64,000 nt of DNA, from positions 44,418,996-44,482,995 of the forward strand of contig CM055104.1 of the NCBI GenBank assembly GCA_029204225.1. Direction: 5' to 3'. A program made the position numbers and the translations under genes. The DNA is from Diphasiastrum complanatum (Eukaryota > Streptophyta > Lycopodiopsida > Lycopodiales > Lycopodiaceae). Positions 11,470 to 23,095 of the stretch are shown here, in pieces; position 1 is the stretch's first letter, and every line of letters starts with the position of its first letter. The notes under the pieces were generated by a model. That model saw nothing but the letters and a program-made list of their open reading frames with translations, made no database searches and was not told the DNA's origin.

Positions 11470-13061
11470 AGCAGAAAATCGGTAAATTAGAAACTTTAGA
11501 TGTTTTTCTTGAAGATTTACCACCTAGCAGAGAGGTAGATCATGTAATAAACCTAGTACCAGGTACAGCACCTGTTTCTAAACCTCTGTATCGGGTCAGC
11601 CGAACAAAGGATGAAGAAATAACTAGGCAGTTAACAGATTATCTTGGGAAAGGCCAAATTCAGACCAGTAGTTCACCATGGGCCTCACCAGTCCTTTTGG
11701 TGAAAAAGAAAGAGGGGTTTATGCGTCTTTGCGTAGATTACAAAGCCAATAAAGTCACAATTAAGAATAAGTACCCAATGCCTCGGGCAGACGAGTTATT
11801 TGATCAACTCGACGGGGCTAAGTTTTTCAGTGAAATAGACCTAAGATTGGGATATCATCAAGTCCGTATAAAGTCAAAAGATGTCCCGAAAACAGCTTTT
11901 AGGACTCGTCATGGTCATAATGAGTTTAAGGTGATGCCTTTTGGGCTCACAAATGCTCCAGCTACCTTTATGACCTTGATGAACAGTGTCCTCAGATCAT
12001 ACTTGGGTAAGTATGTAGTTGTATTTTTAGATGACATCCTTGTACACAGTAAAACGAGGAAGGAGCATCTTAAACACCTTAGAAAGGTGTTTCGACTGCT
12101 CAGAAAGCATAAACTTTATGCTAAGAAACCTAAGTGTGAATTCTTCGTTGAAGAAGTAGCTTATTTGGGTCACATTATCTCGGCAGATGGGATTAAGATG
12201 GACCCCAGTAAGGTTAAAGCCATACTCAGTTGGCTGAGACCTCAGAATATTTTAGAGCTTCAGATCTTTCTTGGTTTGGCGGGATATTATAGACGATTTG
12301 TCAAGGAATATGCTCAGAAAGCAGTTCCCATGACAAATCTTCTTAAGGGGAAGGGAAAGGAGTTCATTTGGGAGTCCGCACAGCAGGAGAGCTTTGATGC
12401 TCTCAAAACAGCCTTAGCTACAGCACCAGTTTTAAAAGTTGTTGACCCCAATCAGCCATTTGTGGTTGAAACAGATGCTAGCGACTTTGCAATTGGTGCT
12501 GTACTAACTCAGGGTGGACGACCAGTTGCGTTCGAGAGTAAAAAACTCGAGCCAACACAGACTAGGTATAGTGCCTATGAAAAGGAACTCTTCTCCATAG
12601 TTCATGCCCTTAAGACTTGGAGGCATTATTTGTATGGTGCCAACTTTGACGTCCTGACAGACCATGAAAGTCTCAGATATCTTTGCAATCAGCCTGAGCT
12701 CAGAGGTCGAAAAGCTCGCTGGGCTGAGTTAATGCAAGAGTTTGATATGTCTATCAGATATAGACGAGGGAAATTCAACACAGTAGCAGATGCACTTAGT
12801 AGAATGCCTATGATAAACGAGCTGAGTTTTGCTCAGATTCGTAGTGAGTTACTCGAGTCCTTGAGAGGGAAGTGCCAGCATGATGCATTCTTCTCTATTA
12901 TCTGGAACTCAGTCCAGAGCAGACAGCCACAGACTCTAGAACGAGTTCTCGGGGCTGGTGCCAGTCCATCCAAGAATACGACAGCTTCCGTTGAGGATGA
13001 TGATGAGTCCAAGTATACGTCAGATGACGTTGAGGATTCTGAGCCTGTATTACCCAAGTAA
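11470..13061 (+). CDS. Ty3/gypsy reverse transcriptase and RNase H, long open frame
   Basis: This is the best-preserved retroelement frame in the window: 454 codons without a stop from the ATG at 11,697. Upstream residues ([14 protein letters not shown], then PLYRVS) extend the same domain back to about 11,470. In order it shows [14 protein letters not shown], the first catalytic block [34 protein letters not shown] and [11 protein letters not shown] (catalytic FLDD). The connection block [15 protein letters not shown] follows, then RNase H with [14 protein letters not shown] and [19 protein letters not shown], and the VADALSRM end. The C-terminus is a Ser/Asp/Glu-rich linker ending at 13,061. 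It is antisense to the lipase. Confidence 0.93.
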
Positions 13062-13149
13062 ACCCCAGTGGTTGAGGGTCAGTTGACTCAAGGATTCAAA
13101 TGGAAACAGTATCCATTCAGGATGAGTACTCGCTCTATAGAGATTATGT

Positions 13150-13464
13150 GTCCCCAATTCAGAGGATTATAGGCAGCAGGTCCTATATGAGTGTCATGAC
13201 AGTCCTAGTGCGGGGCACCCAGGCATTCAAAAGACCTATGAGCTTCTTCGTAGGCAATTTTTCCGGCCCAGTATGAAAAAGGACGTCTAGCAATATGTAA
13301 CCAGTTGCTAGAAATGTCAAGTAAATAAAGCACAGCGTTTAGAGGCAGAAGGGTTGTTACAGCCCTTAGCCTTTTACCATCAGTAGGAGACTAGGCAAGG
13401 TCACCTATGAACTAGAACTCCCACACAGTAGTAAGGTTTTTCCAGTCTTTCATTAAGTCAGTTA
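13150..13464 (+). pseudogene. Gypsy integrase remnant: zinc domain fused to C-terminal domain, core deleted
   Basis: From 13,165 the plus strand reads LYECHDSPSAGHPGIQKTYELL and then TSC-stop-KCQ, which is the HHCC zinc domain with two in-frame TAG codons. Directly after it (about 13,367) the sequence jumps to CCATCAGTAGGAGACTAGG. This is nearly identical to 20,090-20,190, which encodes TISRRLGEVTYELELP in the integrase C-terminal region of a related copy. The DDE catalytic core between them is missing. Confidence 0.8.
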
Positions 13465-13690
13465 CGAAAAGCCTTAGCCAAATCCCCAACCCACTCCTCC
13501 CCCTGGAACGTCTAGGTCGCCCTCTACGTCTAGGTGCAGGAATGGCTAGCTCCTCCTGTGTCTCGGCATAGGGGTCTACGAATAAGTGCTATATGCCCCC
13601 CCCTCCCCCCCTCATGCTCACCCTCATCCTTTGCCTCTGTATCCCCCTCCTCCACCCACCCATTTTCCCTCATGTGACCATATTTTTGCA
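13465..13690 (-). other. C-rich segment resembling the hAT C-terminal region
   Basis: The minus strand reads an Arg/Gly/Pro-rich stretch (APRRRGRPRRSRGRSG). The DNA words ctaggtc and ccccctgg also occur near 31,245-31,285 in the hAT pseudogene. It may be a fragment of a related transposase or simple C-rich drift. Confidence 0.3.
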
Positions 13691-16600
13691 TAACGTTTGA
13701 CTAATTATCTATAAGCTTTTCTGCCAGGGCTCCTTTTGGGTAGAAATAGGGCCTAGAGTTTCATTTCTTAGCTTGTGGATCTGATGGAAATTAGAACTAT
13801 AACTCTTTGTAAGAGAACTCTTGCTAATGTTTCTAGTGCTTTAGCCTAAGATCTTACACGATGTATTTCAGCTTTCTCCTTCACTTGTAATCGTCTATAC
13901 TTCATTTGTTAACGTAATATATGGATCGCGTTCCTAACTAGTATTGCTTGGAAGTTGGTGCAAAATTTGACTTGGTGCTTACGCTTCTGCTCTTCCATTT
14001 GAGGCACCAACATCTACAGAAGAGGTTTCCAAACTAGTATCAATAGAAGAAACAAAACCATATTACATAAGTAATTATATAGACTAGATGGGTCATAGGG
14101 TGGTCTAGATGCAATGGGGATACAAGATTTGTGTCATGCGGCACATGCATGGGTAGATGAGACATTGATAAGCTTCATGAGACAAGCACGAGCTGATGGG
14201 TTGCAAGCTGCTTCAGATGCAATAGAGGTTCTAAATGTGTGCCATAAGGCACACACGTGTGCCAAAGAAACACAATCACAGGCCCATTCAAATTCTCTTG
14301 GAACTTCTGTACCTCAAGTTGAAGCACAACTTTATATAGACAGTACTCAGATATTATCTCTACTCTTCTAAGGATTCTTATACATGCCAGTGTTATAGCA
14401 GAAAATATTACAGATTCTCACTTAGTTTAGCACACTCATAGTCAAAGAATTCTGGTTACTTATGATCTCACATGCCATGATTGAGGGGCCTATTTTTCAG
14501 AGGGAAGTATTCTTGCTATTATACATTATGCATTTGCAGAGTCAGTTCCCGTGCAAGCTACCTAGCAAACATGGTCCCTTCAAATAGCTTGGGATCTTTG
14601 TGTACCACCAGATCGATTTCTTTCTAGTGCTAAATGCATTATTGGTCTGTCAGATGAGCTTAAGATGCACTTAGAGTCAGTTCCTGCTGTGCGACCACAC
14701 TGCATCTCCAGATGTATTTCTTCCAAATTCTATACGGCATTCCTTGCTGACACGACTAGCTTGAGATGCATCCCTATATCGTATGATGTCTTTGTTGCTC
14801 ATATTTTGATAGTCATTTACCACTCTTGGTTCATCTAATTCGCACACTGGAAGGATGGTAAGCTCATTTGCATGGCATCGTATTGGTAGCAGAGTTCTGC
14901 CAGTAACATTCTCGCCGTCCCTTTCTTGCTATGTGGCAGCAAAGCTTGTATGGCACACAATGGCAAAGTCTTGTTGTTGGTTTTGGTAGCGATGTTCCTA
15001 TATTGATATGTGGAAATATAATATGGCACACATTGGAAGAGTCCTAATAATTGGTATTTGGAAGCAACATTCTTCTTCCATGTTGTAGGCTAAATGTACA
15101 TGTTGATGCTTTGATTGGTATTCGTGATTCTGTGACACAGAAATTGGAAAACAAGGCATGATACACAATATTTAGTGAATGGAATCTAGTTGAGTCCCTT
15201 CCTTCAAGCGAACAGTCCCAATTTGATGAGAAATAACTTGTACAAACCAATCATGTGGCCAATCTTCTTTAGTCGCTGTTTGGCTGCTAAATTAAGAGTA
15301 GATCTTGTTGCCAAAAAAATTCCTTAAAAGACCAAAAAGAATTTGCACAATGAGTTGAGCTTGTGCTAATCTGTCGTGATATGTTCAGAGCAATTAACAT
15401 GTCTACTACTTGTTGATAAATTAGCATGATCTGCCGACTTGAAGCAAAGCTTCTCCCCTTGCTACCTATGGTTAAGATAGTCGAGCTTTTATAAATCAAC
15501 CAATTGCAGAAGATCAATCTGTGCTTGTTGACCTCTCCCAATCCTTGGCAATGATGGATAAGTTCCAGAGGATGGTAACACCCCATCTGGGTTCGTTCAA
15601 CATATTTGTTATGGTGCTCTTTGTCCATAATAGAGATACTTACATAATGACCATTGGGCCATATGATCAGCAGCATATCTAATTATACACAACAGTTCTG
15701 TTATGTCATTCTTTAGCCATGCGAAAGCATTGGTATCATATTTTTTTCCATTGACACTCATCATGATTCCTTCATTTGGCATTATTGTATATCCATAGAG
15801 CTTGACAAAGTGTCATAGCATCATTGGCAGTTATTGCCGGTTATATGATTTCTGTGTTGGGTCGTTTCTTATAATTCGGCATTTAGACCCATGCCCTAGT
15901 GATGTCCTAATCTGGTAGCCTCTGAAAGATTTCGTTTAAGGGCCTCCCAAAGACAATGCTATGGTTGATGATTTTGGTTTTCTAGGCAACAACCTAATAC
16001 TACACAGGCATAGAGGAGTGGGGCACCGACTTCTACCTCGTGTAGACCCTTTTTTACTAAGAGTTATTGAACTTATTTACTTTACTTTTCTTATAGTTAT
16101 GGGGAGAGAAGCCTGATTATCTGCTGTACAACAGTTGAATTTTCCTTTTTTATTGGATCGATAGATTCTTCTCTAATGGGTGCCCATGGATAAATGCAAT
16201 TTTTCATTTCTTAGCTATAGAGGGGAAGGTGCCAGAATTTTGCATTGTGCTAGTTTGTGTCAATGTTGTCAACTTTGTCCTTTTTGTGGAATTTCTGGAG
16301 GCTTTTATTACATGTTGTTTCCTGTAGTGGTGCTTTTCTATTGTACTTTACCAATCTTGATTTGGATCACCAGAAGTGGAGTTCCTAAATTTTCTGATTT
16401 TTCAAATTTTTGGCAGTTGATTCATTACTTCACCGTATCTTTCTTCAAAAAATTTGAATTTGGTTCTCCCTGCAGTTGGAATCTTCAACTTTAGGAGTCC
16501 ACCCATAGCATGAAGGTTACAATATCCCTAGTCACATCCTTAGCACCCAAGAGAGCTGGTCACGTGCGCAAACTTTTGTCCACATTAGGTCTTGTACATT

Positions 16601-17649
16601 TCTTTACAAATCAATGCAGTAAGTTTCTATCGCTTCTTTGAAGGTGAAGGGTAAAATAGTCAAGACGAAGGTTACCGCTGAAGAATAAAGCCAATCCTAT
16701 GAAGTCCCTGCTCCATTACAAAAAAACAAGAGAAATTTCAGCTTTATCACTTCAACTTGCTCAAGATAGGAAAGCTGGTGGTCCAAATGTGCCACAATAG
16801 ATTAGGCAAAAGCAGTTTGACTGCAATTTAAGCTGAAATCTCAAAAAAGAATTGCATGTTTGCTAACATGGTAGACCATGAAATGCATCATGCATAGCAC
16901 GGATTAAGAGCTACAAACTCCCTGTTCGTGTCATCAATGTCCAAGGAAGCTGCATCCAAATTAGCTTTCATTCATTGGTATGGAGAAAAACAAAATTCGT
17001 TCCTATCAAATATCCAAGGTGAAGGGGTATTCCAGCAGTCAGGGCTAGATTTGCCAAAGGGGTCAGGGCTGGGAACATGCTGCCGAAGCTCAAGCCCTGC
17101 TTCATGATCATTAGGAATCTGGAAAGTACTATAGCAGTGAAGACAAGCAATTACCAGGGCAGCTGCTTCAGTCACATGATGCCAGGATACGAATTCAAAG
17201 TTTGACAGTCATCTGTCATCACTCTAGTATACAAAAAAGAAGAAGAGGCCACCCATGTTTTGAAAATGGCAACCCTCATTTGGCCAGTACACTGTGAATG
17301 ATGAAGGTTGTCAATATGATGAAACAAACTTTTCAAAGATGCATAGATGAAGAAGACCCCGATATAAAAATCTCGTGTGGCTAAAAGTCTTATAGGAGTA
17401 GGCAATTATGCACTCTGCATCATATTTGAACAAAATTACCACTCCATGATTGAAATGTATGGACATGCATAATGAACACATACGAGCAATTTTACAAATT
17501 GTAACATGTTATCTATCAAATAAATCAGAATTATCTCATTGTACGGTTAATGCATGTGCCATGTATAAACTCATTCGTCCTCACAAACAAGCGTGCTCAA
17601 AAGATTTCTTTTTGTAATACACGAAATAACAAGAAAAGAAGTAACGAAC
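13691..17649 (-). other. Rest of the 8.7-kb lipase intron
   Basis: I recognise no domain here. Short frames such as 14,114-14,371 (plus), 15,287-15,676 (minus) and 16,180-16,494 (plus) lack family motifs, and codon structure is not convincing. The stretch is AT-rich and may be unrecognised transposon debris. Confidence 0.5.
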
Positions 17650-17844
17650 CTCTCTGGCAGAGTGATGGTATGTCCAATTGTCAAGGATGCTGTAATAGGG
17701 AGGGAGATGTGGAACAATATCATGATTATGTGTCATACGTATAGTTTTTGGAACATAAGCATTGTAGTATGAAGCAAAACTGGGATTTCCGATCCGAGGC
17801 TGACCAAATGTAACTACGTCAATATTCTCCATACCATAATTTAC
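17650..17844 (-). CDS. Class III lipase exon with catalytic Asp
   Basis: Sixty-five codons, phase 0 at both ends. The acceptor TTTGCAG precedes 17,844 and the donor GAG/GTTCGT follows 17,650. It encodes VNYGMENIDVVTFGQPRIGN, the VxTFGxPRxGN block after the nucleophile elbow. Next come RMTHNHDIVPHLPP, whose Asp is the second triad residue, and TYHHSARE, which precedes the EVW motif completed in the next exon. The flanking introns are 6.2 kb (17,845-24,012) and 8.7 kb. Confidence 0.95.
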
Positions 17845-18596
17845 CTGCAAATAATATAGTGATAGTAAGATCAAAAGCAACCTAGAAAAAGCTTCCTACT
17901 ACGAATTTGACAGCAATGATTGATAAGAAAATTGTACTTATTAGTCAACAGGCACTATATTTGTTTGTAAGAAATTATCCTCCATGTTCATCCATCCAAT
18001 ACATACCTTGTGTGCCACTTATTGCCACCTCTGAGTCCATTTCAAAAGAAAGCCAACCTTTACAAATACATTCAATGAAAGCTTGAAAAGTTCAAATTTA
18101 TAAATGATATATGCCTTTAAAAACCACCAAGATTTTGAGACAGATCAACAAATGACATAACATTTTCACGCAAAGGTACGCGTCACATGGTGAAAGGCGC
18201 CTTGCATCATTTTGCATTGTTGATCATACAATATCTATCATGGGCCTCTAACAATTAGGGCTCAACAAATTATTTTGATCATATAAACAAATGTCTTTGA
18301 GGAGTGTGAAACCTAACATATGGTAGTGATTACCACAGGACTAGAGCTAGGAGACTTATTCCATGTTTAACTTGAGTCTTCTATATAACTCTATGAATGT
18401 ACTTACTAAACACCAACTGAAGGAGATCTGATTATGGTATAGCTAGTTGGCTTCCAATGTGTTAGTCATGAGTGAAATAAGATACCCTTGGGAAGACGGA
18501 AAAATGCAAGTCCACAAATCTTTTAGTCTAACTTGGATATTATGGACTATGTCCCTAGAAAACATTTACTAGGCCTATATTTCATTATCTTTATAG

Positions 18597-18823
18597 CAAA
18601 GTTCCAAGTGTCGTACCACGGCACCTGGTACGGCACGGGTTCCATAGGTGCCATACAGGTGCCGTGGAACTTCACGGCACCTGTTTTTTTTTTTTTTTTT
18701 TTTTGGGGGGGGGGTCATTTTTGGTATAAAACCAAAAAAAAAAAAAAAAACAGGTGCGTACCATGGCACATGTGCTGTGGTACGACACCTGGACCCCACG
18801 GCACTGTGTCGTGGGGTACTTTG
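18597..18823. mobile_element. hAT-type MITE, 227 bp, perfect 8-bp target duplication
   Basis: The element starts CAAAGTTCC and ends GGTACTTTG, giving imperfect 9-bp terminal inverted repeats. It is flanked on both sides by CTTTATAG (18,589-18,596 and 18,824-18,831), the 8-bp duplication expected of hAT transposition. The interior is made of self-complementary words (GGCACC, GGTACG, GTACCACGG). It also has a large hairpin whose arms are cacctg plus a T run and an A run plus caggtg, with a G10 tract in the loop. There is no coding capacity. It lies in a lipase intron. Confidence 0.85.
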
Positions 18824-18831
18824 CTTTATAG

Positions 18832-19110
18832 CATAGTTGCAGCGAATTGCAATTCGTTGGTTTCACGATTTGCGGATCGCAATCATTTGCAAAAAATAAT
18901 AATGTACTTCTCTTAATTTTTTTTGCTAAATTCAAGTTATGCAAGTGAAACTATTGGAGATTGATTAAATCTGATGCCAGTTTTATATTATACCTTCCTA
19001 CTGATACCCACATTACAAGTATTTACAAAAAATATAAGGTTTTAAATCGGGATTTGAGACCCTAAGTGGATCACAAATCGTGATCAAATTATGATTCTAG
19101 AATCACCATG
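18832..19110. repeat. Palindrome-word region beginning CATAGTTGCAGCG
   Basis: Directly after the MITE target duplication comes CATAGTTGCAGCGAATTGC, followed by mirrored words (ATTGCAATTCG, CACGATTTGCGGATCGC, ATCACAAATCGTGATC, GATTCTAGAATC). The same head CATAGTTGCAGCG opens the palindrome cluster near 30,217. Ends and target duplication are not resolved. Confidence 0.45.
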
Positions 19111-19129
19111 CATATAGATTGACTTTGTT

Positions 19130-19520
19130 CAAGCAAGAGGAGGTAAAAAGAAAGATCAAAGAGCTATCAGTTAAGGAGTTTATTAGACTTGATAAGTCAC
19201 CTTATGGAGCACAAATTATTTTGGTGAAGTGATTACAACATTGTGCTTTTAACAAAGTCACTATCAAAAATAGACTTCATACTCCAAGGATAAATTTTAG
19301 TTTCAATAGATTGTTAAAAGCGAAGGATTTTTTGAAGATTGATCTCATATGTCCAAATCAAAGTGAGGGAAATTGATATGCGTAAGACTCGTTTTCAAAC
19401 GAAGTATGGTCACTTCGAGTTCACAACTATGCATTTTAATTCAACAAATATCACAACCACCTTCATAAAACCGATGAATGAAGTATTCACAACGGGTAGC
19501 TTAACATGTTGAGCAACTTT
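19130..19520 (+). pseudogene. Degenerate Ty3/gypsy reverse transcriptase fragment
   Basis: The plus strand gives weak but ordered gypsy RT matches: EFIRLDKSPYGAQIILVK (usual form [12 protein letters not shown]), KVTIKNRLHTPRI (usual form VTIKNRYPLPRI), AKDFLKIDL (usual form AKxFSKLDL) and a frame-shifted FQTKYGHFEF. Many stops interrupt it. It lies upstream of the integrase tail at 19,850 and is far more decayed than that tail, so it may be a different, older copy. Confidence 0.6.
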
Positions 19521-19849
19521 CTCCCATTTCACTTATATATTATGAACTTCTTGGATTTGTTACATTCACTCTTGTCATTGCAATAGCGTCCGTTGTCTTC
19601 TACCCAGTTTTTTAGTGCTTCCTACAGGGAAGGCAAAGATTTATGAAATACACCTAGCTACATATCTAGTGGGCTCAATAGTATGTTCAAGAGCACAATG
19701 CCCTTCAATTAGGATAAGACTTTAAGACAAGGATAATATTCTTTGAATTATGCAGGTGGTTTAGTAGGCCATTTGAGAGGTTCTTCTAGAGTTTCTCGGG
19801 TGATTGGGTGTGTACGTTTTGGGGCATAAGCTGCTACAACTGTAGGGTT

Positions 19850-20456
19850 TAAACAAGAAAAAGTTGAAGCAGCCAGAAACTTTTTAGAGGACCTAAACCA
19901 AATGATAGAACATGCTAAGCGTAGCATCAGACAGTCCCAGGATCGAGCCAGGCATTATGCAGATCCACACAGACGGGATGTGCAGTTCTCCGCTGGTGAG
20001 TAAGTCTACTTGAGAGTTCCAGTTGACTCTACAACCCTCAAATCAGGAGTGTGTGCTAAGTTGTCTCCAAGGTATTATGGTCCCTTTACCATCAGTAGGA
20101 GACTAGGCGAGGTCACCTATGAACTAGAACTCCCACACAGCAGTAAGGTTTTTCCAGTCTTTCATGTAAGTCAGTTACGAAAAGCCTTAACCAGATCAGA
20201 AAATCTGGTAGGGGACAATGTTCTAGTTCTCCCATTGGATCCTCAGCAACCTCCACATGAACCAGAGGAGATTCTTGATAGTAGAGAGACGCAGACTCGT
20301 CATACTCTATACCGAGAATATCTGGTTAAGTGGAATGATCAGCCTGTTGAGAATGCCACTTGGAAAAGAGGGAGCGTCCTTCGCAAGTTTTTTCCAGACT
20401 TTGTCTTAGAGGACCAAGACGGTTCTCAAGGAAGAGGGAGTGTTACAAGCTCGTGA
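19850..20456 (+). pseudogene. Ty3/gypsy integrase C-terminus with chromodomain-like tail
   Basis: The frame 20,010-20,456 is open for 148 codons. It reads KLSPRYYGPFTISRRLGEV, VFPVFHVSQLRKAL and then a chromodomain-like end YREYLVKWNDQPVENATWK. Such tails mark chromoviruses and guide integration to heterochromatin. The preceding bases 19,860-20,009 encode the end of the integrase core linker, with a stop just before 20,010. The frame runs into the 3' LTR, as in intact elements. It belongs to the same family as the element at 10.1-13.5 kb. Confidence 0.88.
20430..20440 (+). promoter_or_regulatory. Polypurine tract of the gypsy element
   Basis: GGAAGAGGGAG directly precedes the LTR start TGTTAC and would prime plus-strand DNA synthesis. 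Confidence 0.75.
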
Positions 20457-20798
20457 CCAGTGCCGAACCCTAGAGAACACAGATAGGTCAGATACCACAG
20501 TCAGGGTCATGTCCAGCGTACACGACCAACAGGGCAAGACAGTGTGAGCAGTGTGCCCCAGCACGGTCCATAGTCATGGCGGGCCGAACACAGCCTAGGG
20601 AACCTGTCAGCAGGATAGCGCCCCCAGTTGGGTCCCAACGTGCAGTCGGCCATGTCAGTGACACGTGGCCGACGCTTGGCAGTTGCATGCTACCAGTCCT
20701 CACACTGGGCTAGGAGGGGCTTACTCTATATCAGGGAGTAGGCAAGGTTGGGTGGATCAGTTAGTGTTTGCCCTACTGCGGTGTTAGGATCTATTACA
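20441..20798 (+). repeat. Gypsy 3' LTR, 358 bp
   Basis: It begins TGTTACAAGC right after the polypurine tract and plausibly ends at ATTACA (20,798), where LINE coding sequence starts. It is GC-richer than its surroundings. No 5' partner is visible in the window. The end is assigned only from the TG..CA rule and the change of sequence type. Confidence 0.65.
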
Positions 20799-21553
20799 AG
20801 GTGTAATGGAGAAATCAGAGATGTGAGGGATCAAGGCAGGTGATCCAATAAAGTAGTCAACTACACTATGCCCTCCACCATGAGGATAACATGTAAATGC
20901 TGATGTGAAGAAGGCCACTGTGTGAGGCCATTCAAGATGGCTAGAGCGTGTGTCTCCGCGAGAGTGATCACCTACTCCCCAAAAGATCTAGCTAAAGTGG
21001 ATGCATCCGGTGCTACCCGATCTAGTCCCGTATCCAGACGGTGAAGCTTGAGAAAATCAGTATCTGCATGAAATTCCATTTGTCTGGAGCTTCTGCGGGC
21101 GTTAAAATCTCCTGCTAATAAAATGTAACCTTGCTAAGAAAAGAGAGCAATATTGTCTGAAAGGGCCTGAAATGGGTCCCCACCAAATTCAGCAAACGTC
21201 GAAGTCTGTGGAGCGAACTAACATACAGCCATATAAATGTCCTGAGGTAACCTCAATAATGACCCAATGTTGTGTAGCCAAACATAGCGAGCATATGGAT
21301 CTTGTTTAACCATCTTAACTGCGGTGTCTTTGTATAAACAAGCTACTCCTCCAGATCCTCGACACGTTTTTCCTCTCACAAATGCGCGAAAGAGAGAATA
21401 CCAAGTGTAATCCTGTATATGTGGAAGAGGATGATATGAGGATTCATGGGTTTCAGCCAACAACAAAATGTCACATTTGCTAAAAAAATCAGCAAAGTCT
21501 CCTGCTGACGATGATGATAAAAAACCATTGCAATTCCAAAAGCCAAGTGGCAA
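20799..21553 (-). pseudogene. LINE ORF2 apurinic-endonuclease domain (5' part of ORF2 only)
   Basis: Minus-strand reading starts MPLGFWNCNGF and continues CDILLLAETHES, GSGGVACLYKD and LLAGDFNARR. It ends with HSVVDYFIGSPALIPHISDF. These are the blocks of the endonuclease/exonuclease/phosphatase domain of plant LINEs, which nicks the target site. Frame breaks occur near 21,200 and 20,980. The sequence stops at the edge of the gypsy LTR; the reverse transcriptase half is missing. Confidence 0.88.
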
Positions 21554-21601
21554 AGTGGTAGGGGATCTCGGGCAGCTCCTATACCCGGGAGCCCCGAGTT
21601 C

Positions 21602-22533
21602 CTATTGGGAAAGGAGGTCGAAATATCGCAGTTTGCCGTCGATAAAAACAACCCTTTGACCTTTTTCTTTTGCTTCTTGAATAATTTTTTTTCTTGCTAA
21701 CCATTCAGTGTTCGGCCAATCATCATCCATATAAATGCAGGTGCCTTTAAGCTTTGCCCTAAGCCGGAGGGCTGCATTGCAAAGAGAGCGAAATTTGATA
21801 AATAAAACTTTGTCATCAAACTTACTACACCATGCAGTATCAAAACCATCAGCAACATGAGATAACTTTGGAACGAGTAACTATTGGTTTCCCTCCATTC
21901 GCAATGCCTCTTATTCTAATGTTAAAAGCTTTTTTGGCCCTTCTAGCTTGCTCATCCAAAATTGTCTCCAAATTGTTATCTATCGTAGAGGCTGAGATAT
22001 GAGGATGATTACCTTGCTTGAGGATAGATGTCGTCTCTTCAACCTGTTTTTCAAGAGATGAGAGTTTGCTGCCCATATCGTCCGGCTTGAAGAGTGCTAC
22101 CCATGTCTTTGTCACCTCGACTTGCTTTTCCAAGCATGATATTTTGTTTGAAGTCTCCTCCAAAACACTTTTTTGAGGTATATGTTCTGCAAATCGTTGC
22201 TTAAGAGACATTTTCTTGCTCAAGCTGCTCCATTCGTTCTTTAACACCAACGAGATCCCTAACCAGCTTGCCATTCTCGATTTCAAAGAAGTGTAATTGT
22301 TTCTTAAGGCCGAGAATTTCGTTTCGGATGAAACTGATGTCATGGGCAAAAAGACTCTCAATAGGTTTGGAAGGGATATAATCGACCGTAGACGGCTGAT
22401 TCATTGGATTTGCAGGTGTTTCTGTGGCAGCAAAGAGCTTGGCGGCAAATGCACCATCGATGGAGGGCCCTTCCATTGCTTGAGAGAGCTTTTCCTCTAT
22501 CGCTGTAGGTGAAGATGATGGATTCCCTTCCAT
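21602..22533 (-). pseudogene. LINE ORF1 (coiled coil plus RNA-binding region)
   Basis: ORF1 starts at the ATG at 22,533 (MEGNPSSSPTAIEEKL) and ends at the TAG at 21,602-21,604, just before ORF2. It has a long Leu/Lys/Glu-rich coiled coil (22,400-21,970; ERMEQLEQEN, ISCLEKQVE, LSSLEKQVEETTS). An RRM-like core follows, beginning ARRAKKAFNIRIRGI. The basic end block includes DDDWPNTEWLARKK and VVFIDGKLRYF, as in other LINE ORF1 proteins. Frameshifts lie at about 22,210 and 21,870. The order ORF1 then ORF2 shows the 5' half of the element is kept. Confidence 0.82.
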
Positions 22534-22539
22534 CAGCGA

Positions 22540-22710
22540 TGGAGGGGGAAAAGAAATTAATAGAGGGGGGGTGTAGGGGCACCCCCTTTTTTCTTAGGCG
22601 CCATTTATAAGGTAACGATGGTCAATCTGATGGACAGCAGGGATGATGATCAGCGATGGACAGCAAGGGGTGATGGGCATCAGCGATGGACAGCAATGAT
22701 CCCTGTCAGC
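22540..22710. repeat. LINE 5' region with short GATGGACAGCA repeats
   Basis: GATGGACAGCA occurs at 22,629, 22,655 and 22,685 (spacings 26 and 30). Before this, 22,562-22,590 holds a G-run/C-run inverted repeat. This is probably the 5' UTR of the LINE. Confidence 0.5.
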
Positions 22711-23014
22711 TCCAGCTCAGCGCCCTGCGGGATTCCCCTGCATGATTTGTATAATCTTTCCAGTTGTGTCTTATCACCCTCCCTTTCAGAAAGGATTTTA
22801 TACCTCGATTCTTGGTTTCAAGGGCTCATTTTTTGGATCAGATGTTACATGTCCTCTTCGATGCCATTTACACAGCTCACGCAAGCAGCTCTTCTTCTTC
22901 TCACTGCAAACAGGTCACGACTACCCCACGCTGCAGATCGTTGGTCTACTTCGCTGGTCTCCACGCTGCTCAGACTTCTTCACCAAATATCGCTGGTCCT
23001 CTTCACCAAATACC

Positions 23015-23015
23015 G

Positions 23016-23094
<79 letters not shown>
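23015..23094. repeat. Compound (TG)n(AG)n microsatellite
   Basis: About 20 TG units to 23,058 pass directly into about 18 AG units. Confidence 0.97.

Positions 23095-23095
<1 letters not shown>

Noticed and set aside
15287..15676. 129-codon minus frame
   Set aside because: No recognisable motif, AT-rich, inside a lipase intron; most likely chance.
18533..18944. Frames with Phe or Lys runs
   Set aside because: They arise from the T and A runs of the MITE hairpin.
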